A stretch of DNA of 64,000 nucleotides from Rhyacophila brunnea (Eukaryota > Arthropoda > Insecta > Trichoptera > Rhyacophilidae). The notes beneath the pieces are model-generated. The model did not search any database, was not told where the DNA came from, and was given only the letters and a program-made list of their open reading frames with translations. The position numbers and the translations under genes were made by a program. The stretch spans positions 372,001 through 436,000 of the forward strand of contig JAGYXB010002036.1 in assembly GCA_022495005.1 (NCBI GenBank). The letters are read 5' to 3'. Shown in pieces: positions 57,426-64,000 of this stretch (positions within the stretch are counted from its first letter, which is position 1; each line of letters starts with the position of its first letter).

Positions 57426-58257
57426 GTCTTTATAATTGTTAATTTCAGTCTTCAATTTCAATCTTACCCATAAACAAATGTTCCTTATAAAAACAAAATT
57501 GACACGTTTCAAAGAAAAATAAAAAGTGATTCACAAAATTCGCTGTGTAGAAATATTCTTTTCAATACCTGGTAAAAAAATGTTTAATTTTTATCCAAAC
57601 TATTTCATGTAATTTAATTATATTAATTCATCAAATACAAACCATATACAGCGGCGAAAAAATTGACAGTTAACAAAATAAAAGAACTTACATAATGTAG
57701 TTTGTTTTTATTTCTTATACAAATTTGGTCAGTAGTAAACATCAACTACGAGTATCTAATCAAGTTAAACTTTCAAACTGTATTTCTCTTTGACAGGTGA
57801 AAACCGTAAGTAGTGATCTTTTTTTTCTCAATTATAAGAACGTTGCCCAGTTATTAGGGCCTACATATTTATTAAGTTGTTATTGTTACTCCAGTCCCCC
57901 TGTTAAGAATCACTCGATTACCCCCCCCCCCCCCGTTAATAATATGTTAACGTATTACGTTAGAGATATTGTAGCATTTTTATTCCATTCTGAATTGTTC
58001 AATACAACACGTTGTTCCACTCATGAATATTAAAAATTTAAATCTCTGGATAAACAAGAATTAAGTGAAAAGCCCGAATAAGTATGTTGGTGATTACTAA
58101 TAATTACTGAAATGCATTTCTTGATTTTAATAAAGATGGTCGATAAAAATTACCCTCCTGACAACAATTGTGGTGTAAAATACGTTTATTGGCATGAACA
58201 ATCTCGAAAAATCATAACGCGGCGATGCCACATAGAGCTGTCACATTTTTTCCAATA
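57426..58257. other. Unassigned DNA
   Basis: A homopolymeric C run lies at about 57920-57935. Nothing else recognised. Confidence 0.3.
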
Positions 58258-58487
58258 TTTTTTTTTCGACCATGTCCGATCCTGATAGGATCATATGGGC
58301 CTCCACAGAGTGGAGGTTTGTATTGACAGATTTTTTTACGAGAAATGGATATCAGCCACTTGCTCAACCTATTAGGTCCATACCCTGACACACACAAATT
58401 GAAAAACAATATGTGTACTTGCCAGACCCGGGATTCGAACCTGGGACCCACGGCTTTATAGTCCAACGCTTATGCCGCGCGGCCACC
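58258..58487 (-). mobile_element. Core-bearing SINE, most complete copy (~230 bp)
   Basis: Minus strand, 5' to 3': tRNA-like head starting GGTGGCCGCGCGGCATAAGC with B box GGTTCGAATCC, then CGGGTCTGG. A ~50-base spacer follows, then the core CCTAATAGGTTGAGCAAGTG, GCTGATATCCATTTCTCG. The 3' region has two small hairpins (CCTCCACTCTGTGGAGG and GATCCTATCAGGATC), then an A-run at the end (T-run 58258-58266). The head resembles the Ser/Leu type (TGGCCGAG-like A box). It defines the family of which pieces occur at 5.8, 15.1, 29.1 and 55.9 kb. Confidence 0.8.
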
Positions 58488-59005
58488 AATATTATTTAAT
58501 ATAAGAAAATAGTTCAGTTGCCAGGGTTCGACACCATTCTCACAGAATGTTGGTAATTTCCCCACAGTCTACAAATGTGCTCTACAACTAGACTATCAAT
58601 GTAGTCATGCAAGTCGAGAAAAATATGTATATAACCAAAATATGTAGGTATAATTAAAGGCTTTTTTAAATATTGTAATATAATATTAATTAGCAATAAG
58701 TATAAATAAACACCATTTTAAAAATATAATTATTTAATGTTAATATTATTTTATTATTTAATAACAAAAAAGTACGCATCCAATACTTTACTCAAGATAT
58801 TTTCATTAAAAAAAACATAAGTAGGTACTTTGGTATACTGTTTTATTTTCAATAACAAAATACAGATAATCAATATTCATTAATAAAGATTTTGTTTGAA
58901 TAATATTGACATGCCGAGTACCTACTTAAATTTTCAAAGCGAACATAATAAAGTTATCTATTTTCGATACAAAAATATCCCACGCTCCCCTTTGCCTTAA
59001 TTGAG
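58488..59005. other. Unassigned AT-rich DNA
   Basis: Nothing recognised. Confidence 0.3.
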
Positions 59006-59400
59006 TTACGCATCATCGACGAATTTCCAAAAACCTTTCAAAGTAACCGTGTTTTTTATTATACACACTGACATCGTCAATAGGCTCCGCGGCCTAGTAT
59101 CCCATATACCAGAGTGTGTCGCTGCAGCCCTGTTATATTGGCCCAATCTAATATTGACAGATTTTCCTACCAGGCGCACATAAGTTAAATCACCCTGCTT
59201 GTGAACGTAGGCGCAACATACGTACTTGTGTACTATGCAGAGTGCAATGACTCCGTTACCTCCTTCCTCTCTGTGTTCGCCTGGGCCCCGGGCGAACCGA
59301 TGTATCCGGGTTACAGGACTCCGGTAAGGGGTCAGCTTCGGTACATGTGTCCCTAATGGCATCTGAATTGTAGTCAATTTGTATGCACTATGGCGGGCAT
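59006..59400 (-). other. Moderately GC-rich block with a 123-codon minus-strand frame, unrecognised
   Basis: The frame 59006-59377 is open for 123 codons, with PYRSPVTRIHRFARGPGEHR and VCCAYVHKQGDLTYVRLVGK as its most distinctive parts. I recognise no domain. Within it AAAATCTGTCAATATTAGA and GGGCCAATAT (minus strand) recall the AAAATCTGTCAATACAAACC and GGCCCATATGATC words of the neighbouring SINE's 3' region. A mobile-element tail is therefore more likely than a host gene. Confidence 0.25.
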
Positions 59401-59581
59401 GTTTTCTTAATATTATCTAACGGTTGTACTCGGAAATATTTCATTTCATTTCATTCAGAAAAATAAAGATTTAAATAAAAAAAACTACGACTGGTTACTA
59501 AGCTTTTCGATAATCATATATTATTAATATGATCACTACAAAGATGTTTTAGAGCGAGCGAACAGTTTTGACTGTTTAGAC

Positions 59582-60490
59582 CAGCGATTTCCAAACTGGG
59601 AGGCGCGGAGTGTTGCAAAGGGAGGCGCGAAAAGTTTAACACAAATGTAGCCACAGGTTTGCAGTTTAAAAATGCATAGTTTATAAAGAGGCTGAGGGAA
59701 TGGGCATAACACACATCACTAACTTACTCTAATAGTTTTAAAAAAGTCGCCTGCGGCGCTACTTTCTTTTTTACATTTTTAAACATTTTAAATATGTGGT
59801 TGTGCGTTGCAATTTTATGTGATACCTTTCTGATGATTGCTATATTTAAATCATAACTCCCATGTATAATTTAGGAAACACTACTTTAGAACACCACACT
59901 GCTCTTAACTTCAGTGATAGGCAATTAAACCCGCCAAAGATCGTGGTCTGGTGGCCCGCTTCAGAAAGTGGGGCCTATGATAGAATCCATTTGTCAATGA
60001 ACGATGATGAATTTGGATTAACTACTATTGAAAAGGAAAAAAAATGATAGAACTATCATGAGAAACAAAAACCCTAGTTCAATTTTGGTTGAATTGAAGT
60101 GAAGAATAATATAATACTTTGTCAAGAAAAGTAATGTAAGTTGTAAGTAAAGTACATACTGCTACGAGTACTATTACGAAACGGGATTTTCTGCATATTA
60201 GCTGCAATGAAATCCAATTATATCGATCCCGTTTAGTAGAAAGAGAGCACTTTGTGCTAATAAACAAGCACATCCATCGCTTGAAAAACAAATTAATTTA
60301 AAAATGAATAGGTATAATGAAAATACTAAAATATTGTTTATTTTTATAATTAAGTTTTTTTTTTTCATTTTTGTATTCGTACATTTTTGGCTATTTAAAA
60401 TGGTATTATTTAATGCATTAAAGGGGGGAGGCGTCAAGATGAGATTTTTTTAAAAGGGAGGCGTAGTAACATAAAGTTTGGAAACCACTG
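59582..60490. mobile_element. hAT-type element, 909 bp, with nested CATG-family fragment
   Basis: The ends CAGCGATTTCCAAACTGGGA, then GGCGC, and (reverse complement of right end) CAGTGGTTTCCAAACTTTAT are classic hAT termini. Flanks GTTTAGAC (59574-59581) and TTTTAGAC (60491-60498) match 7 of 8. GGGAGGCG words lie inside both ends. No transposase motif is certain, although GCANKQAHPSLEKQ-like residues near 60235-60290 faintly recall the QAHPSH tail of this group. A CATG-family fragment occupies about 59740-59977. Confidence 0.8.
59740..59977. mobile_element. CATG-ended MITE family fragment nested in the hAT element
   Basis: TGCGGCGCTA, TGTGCGTTGCAATTTTATGT, GAAACACTACTTTAGAA, CAGTGATAGGCAATTAAACC and CCGCTTCAGAAAGTGGGGCC follow the order seen in 7137-7636 and, inverted, 23745-24150. 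Neither terminus CATG is preserved. Confidence 0.6.
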
Positions 60491-60498
60491 TTTTAGAC

Positions 60499-61309
60499 GG
60501 CTAACTTATGGTAACAATTATAATAGGTACCTAAATATGAACATAATGATAATCTACCCTCGATAACTGCCGATAGCAGTCTTGTGTATAGAATAGTTGC
60601 GCTGATCGTTATTAAATTACCTATATGCATTAAGTATTTATAGACGGTATGTTTATTTTGTTTGATTTTATACTATGTAATTACATTTTAAAGTTTTTAA
60701 TTCGAAAAAATATTCACTGTCTGACATCGATTTGTAAATTAAATGTCAAATAGCTTTGATTTTCATGTGTTGTAGATAAATGCATTTTCTTATGTTTTTT
60801 TTAATAACAACATTTTTATTATGTTAAGTTATCTATCTTTGTCCCTCCCTGCCTCTCTGGTGTATATCAATCTCTTTATCATTGACCCAATATTAAATAA
60901 TACAATATTTCGATTCATAATCAAAATAACTCTATAATTAATATCAGTCCTAATAGCGTGTACATATATTTTTTTCTTGAATACTACATACTGCTTACCT
61001 CTACGCCATTTATAATTGATTGAATTCCGAGTATTCTGACCCAGTTACCTGTGTTATTTTTATAGAGGCTAGAAAATAGGTGAACCTTTATTCCGCGCCT
61101 TTCTGTGACCTCCCTTGCATGCAATATGTACCTATATACATCGGAAGAGATGATGTTAGAATAATAAATAAACATAAAAAAATCATAACATTTAAGCTTT
61201 TACATACTTTATGTTTTTACGATATACATAATTACTTTTATGAATAATTGAAAAAAAATGTTCCAGATGTATTCTAATAGAGTTATATAACTATAAGGAT
61301 ATATTTATG
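60499..61309. other. Unassigned AT-rich DNA
   Basis: Nothing recognised. Confidence 0.3.
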
Positions 61310-61495
61310 CGGACAAACAATTCCATCTTCAGTGACCTGCATATTTGACACAGGTGCTCAATTCTCCTATGACGGACTCTCTATCTTTTTGGTAATTTAC
61401 CCTATAGGAAAAACCCTTCAGATAGAAGAACCAAAACAAGAATTTTACCAGTTTTTCGATTATATAAACTCCGCTGTATGCCGAGAGAGGTAGAC
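61310..61495 (+). pseudogene. Possible retropepsin-like fragment (DTGA motif)
   Basis: A plus frame reads IYLCGQTIPSSVTCIFDTGA, QFSYDGLSIFL and on to a stop after NSAVCRER. A hydrophobic strand followed by DTGAQFS is the layout of the aspartic protease active site of LTR retroelements. The second flap region and the ILG motif are not identifiable and nothing else of gag-pol is nearby, so chance remains quite possible. Confidence 0.2.
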
Positions 61496-61638
61496 TCAAT
61501 TTAAATAAATAAAAAAATGTTAGTATAATATCTTCGTTCAGCTGTTACCCTGATGTGACAGTTTTTTTTTTAATATTTTCTGTTCGTTTATATTAAACTC
61601 CCATAGTTTAATGAAACTATTAATGTTATATTATACAC

Positions 61639-62259
61639 CAGTGCTCCGCAACCTTTTCTCACCCATGGCACACCTAAGTTATTCCCAGAATTCCGCGGCA
61701 CACTACAGGTAAAACAATTTATACATCAAAATATGGACCCCACATGCTGAAGCGGGCCCCTGATTTTTTTTATTTTTTATTAACCAAAATCCAGAAAATA
61801 CCCAATGGAACATCGGCGAAATTCATTTTTAGCGTCACGTCGTTCCTCAGTTCAACAAAATTCCTCACAAATATAATTATAGTGCTTCTATAGAATTTCC
61901 GGCATTGGTTGCAAAAGGGTTTCGAATCCTTTCGTATTGATTGTATGAAAGTAATGATGAAATTTCTTTTGCAGCAAAGTTATAAGTTTTTGGGCCGGAC
62001 CCAAAATTCATTGCTTGTTTTCAATGGTAGTGAATTTATTTAATATCCCTATGGTAGTGAAGCATATCAATATATTTTCTCTCTGACCTTGCATGTTTTT
62101 ATTAATTTTATTCAGGTGCTCAAATATATTACCAGCCATGCACGCAAATTTGGCCATTAAGTAAGTATTGTATAATATACAAAATTATTTGGATTTTATG
62201 ACACAATGCGCCGCGGCACACCTAGCATCGTCTCGCGGCACACCGGTTGCGGAGCACTG
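61639..62259. mobile_element. hAT-type MITE, CAGTGCTCCGCAACC ends, perfect 8-bp TSD
   Basis: The ends CAGTGCTCCGCAACCTTTTC and (reverse complement of right end) CAGTGCTCCGCAACCGGTGT are flanked by TTATACAC at 61631-61638 and 62260-62267 (8 of 8). The subterminal GGCACACC/GCGGCACAC words recur at both ends, as in widespread hAT elements with CCGCGGCACACC subtermini. Near 61736-61762, GGACCCCACATGCTGAAGCG and GGCCCC match the CATG-family terminus. Coding remains are not recognisable. Confidence 0.88.
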
Positions 62260-62267
62260 TTATACAC

Positions 62268-62769
62268 CATTCAAATTAAGATATAATTATTTACAGAAAT
62301 CTCTGGTGTGAATATGTCTCATCTTATTGTATGTAGTTATCAGTGTTATCACCTATCACACATCATAGCTATTACTAACACTCAGTAAAGACGACGCTTT
62401 AACTGCAGGTTATATTTTAGTCTCTCATAATATGCATGGTTATAGAGCAGTGCTATTTTACTCTCCTGTAAAATTGAGATTTTGTCACATCTGTGATTTG
62501 AAATGTTTTAAATCTGTGTTTCCTAGTTACGAATTAATTTTAAAGCCTATTGTTAAATACATTATATTTGTCAATTTTATATAACGTTAAATTCCATATA
62601 ACCTAGATTTTTTTACTTTGAAATAAAAAATAGGCTAGAGTGACTCTGTGAATTAATTTGCAATATTTAAATACTCGCGTTGTAGCAAAAAAGTATAAAA
62701 GTAAACAAGGTTAGAAGACGCATAAATTTAATATAGATTACTTGGTAAACTGCGAAAATACGCAAAGCG
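62268..62769. other. Unassigned AT-rich DNA
   Basis: Nothing recognised. Confidence 0.3.
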
Positions 62770-62965
62770 ATGTTGTTCGTGAGCGCTGTCATTTTCGTTT
62801 GGTTCCGTATTTTCGATCGGACCGTGCACGTGGAAAATGTACCGTGTCGTCGGAGGCCAGGTCAGAGGGGCGCGGAGCCGTGCAGCGAGCTAGCGGGGAG
62901 CGGGGCCGGTACACGTAGTGCAACTCTACGAGACACGTGGCGCCGGCATGGCTAGTAAAACCAAT
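62770..62965. promoter_or_regulatory. CpG-rich island with two CACGTG boxes, candidate promoter or first exon
   Basis: The block is far more GC-rich than its surroundings (GGGGCGCGGAGCCGTGCAGC, CGGGGAGCGGGGCCGGTACA). It holds two perfect CACGTG E-boxes at about 62827 and 62934, plus a CACGTA. A 5' splice-like CAGGTCAG occurs at about 62860. Both strands are open for 60-76 codons, without any recognised domain. No TATA box is evident, which would be normal for an insect CpG-type promoter. Function is inferred from composition only. Confidence 0.3.
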
Positions 62966-63965
62966 ACTAGTGTTTACGTTTCTTTTGCACACCCGCGAAA
63001 ACGGCAACAGAATTTCCAACGCTCGTATAATAATTTACTATGCAGCAATGTTGCATGTCGGGGAGGCATTACTACAGGCGCTTTTTATCAACGGAATATT
63101 TCGCTTGCGTTTTGAAAATGCAATACGGATGCACTTATATTGATGATTTGCATGTTTCGTGTATTTCGGAATGAATGCAGTAGTATGGTAATTCGTTTTT
63201 ACTATAAAAGTATTTTTATTTTTTCTAATCATATTGCGGATAGTAAATAATATAACACCAATGTAAAATTAAGTTTCTAAATCGTATCAATGATATAACA
63301 TACGTATGAATAGATTATGAGGTGTTTAGAGAGAATAGTCGTAAGTGCGTGAAAGTTTCGAGGGAAGAGTTTATTTATCGATACAGTAATAATAAATGTA
63401 GTGATACAAATGACGTTATGATCGTTACAATCGCGGGCACGAAGGTAATGATGAGATGGTTGACTGTGTCGAGTGACCGGACTCGAGATGAGTGAAGAGT
63501 TATGGCTCACTCTTAATTATAAGAGTCATTGTCGCAACTAACTCAAAGTAAACACTGTTGATCTATGTTATGGTTTTTTATTTTATTCGGTTATGAGGAA
63601 GTGTTGACCAAGCGATTCCGCAACTCCGATTTGTTTTGAAAATATAACATGAATTCACAGGTGTATCATATTTGTAATGCTGAACTTTATAGTGGCGGCT
63701 TGTTATTTCAATTACATAGGCTGCTACAAGTGAAATCACTGCTATATGAAGGGCTCTCCACGCCAAGTGCATTCCTGTTAAACTTAATTATTTCGTCGAC
63801 CCAGTTGCGTTTTTCAATAATGTCTCGTATTATAATAATTAAAGTTTCAAATATTTCATTATTTTTACAATACGGTCCACATGGACGATATAATCTATTC
63901 TTATTAAATATATTTATGATAAATTTTACAAATAATAAATATTAAAGACGTTCACAATATGACAT
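62966..63965. other. Unassigned AT-rich DNA
   Basis: Several short overlapping frames but no recognised motif or repeat partner. Confidence 0.3.
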
Positions 63966-63983
63966 GGAGAGAGAGAGAGAGAG
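63966..63983. repeat. (GA)n microsatellite
   Basis: An uninterrupted GA dinucleotide run of about nine units near the window's right edge. Confidence 0.9.
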
Positions 63984-64000
63984 AAAAACACCATAATAAG

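Noticed and set aside
57915..57940. Homopolymeric C run as a regulatory or quadruplex element
   Set aside because: A single short C run without spaced G/C tracts is adequately explained as a simple repeat.
1..64000. CRISPR arrays, operons, prophage, plasmid or bacterial insertion sequences
   Set aside because: No regularly spaced repeats, no ribosome-binding sites or dense coding. All mobile elements belong to eukaryotic classes.
1..64000. Endogenous virus
   Set aside because: Only LTR-like non-coding repeats and one doubtful DTGA motif were seen. No capsid, polymerase or envelope-like frame is present.

Overview
This is a strongly AT-rich, repeat-dense stretch of an animal nuclear genome, almost certainly an insect. 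The pointers are RTE-type LINE tails, GTF2IRD2-like and other hAT transposase tails, a mariner-type transposase fossil and frequent GTAGGTAC/TACCTAC words. A hemipteran (aphid-like) host fits best by general impression; a lepidopteran is not excluded. I found no confidently recognisable host protein-coding exon, no rRNA, no intact tRNA and no prokaryotic architecture, so the window looks like an intergenic desert or the inside of very large introns.

What can be supported is a layered mobile-element landscape, read mainly from terminal inverted repeats (TIRs), target-site duplications (TSDs) and copies compared within the window. 0-10 kb: a LINE tail, an RTE tail, two MITEs rich in TGACGTCA, a SINE, a 416-bp MITE, a CATG-ended MITE family and a hAT deletion derivative. 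10-23 kb: long unassigned AT-rich DNA, a TTAA-flanked MITE, a repeat shared with 41 kb, an RTE tail and the second copy of the hAT derivative. 23-29 kb: an LTR-like repeat broken by two MITEs, a hAT nested inside another hAT with both TSDs perfect, and a fold-back element with about 160-bp arms. 31-39 kb: LTR-like repeats, a second TTAA MITE and two small TA-flanked MITEs. 40-49 kb: tRNA-like sequences, two elements with 9-bp TSDs, CCCGAAAT/ACCGGTATT-type MITEs, an RTE tail and a mariner fossil. 53-64 kb: an RTE fossil, SINEs, and hAT-type elements.

The best candidates for non-repeat function are local GC-enriched islands in the AT-rich background: 5.3-5.6 kb (an open frame behind a good splice acceptor), 28.6 kb, 50.3-50.7 and 51.6-51.9 kb (non-coding, with homeodomain-like words), 55.4 kb, 57.35 kb and 62.8-62.95 kb (CpG-rich with two CACGTG boxes). 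They could be cis-regulatory modules, promoters or small exons; the sequence alone does not decide. No genes acting together in a pathway are visible. The most unusual material is the set of apparently distinct non-autonomous element families and a diverged SINE family defined by a conserved core.
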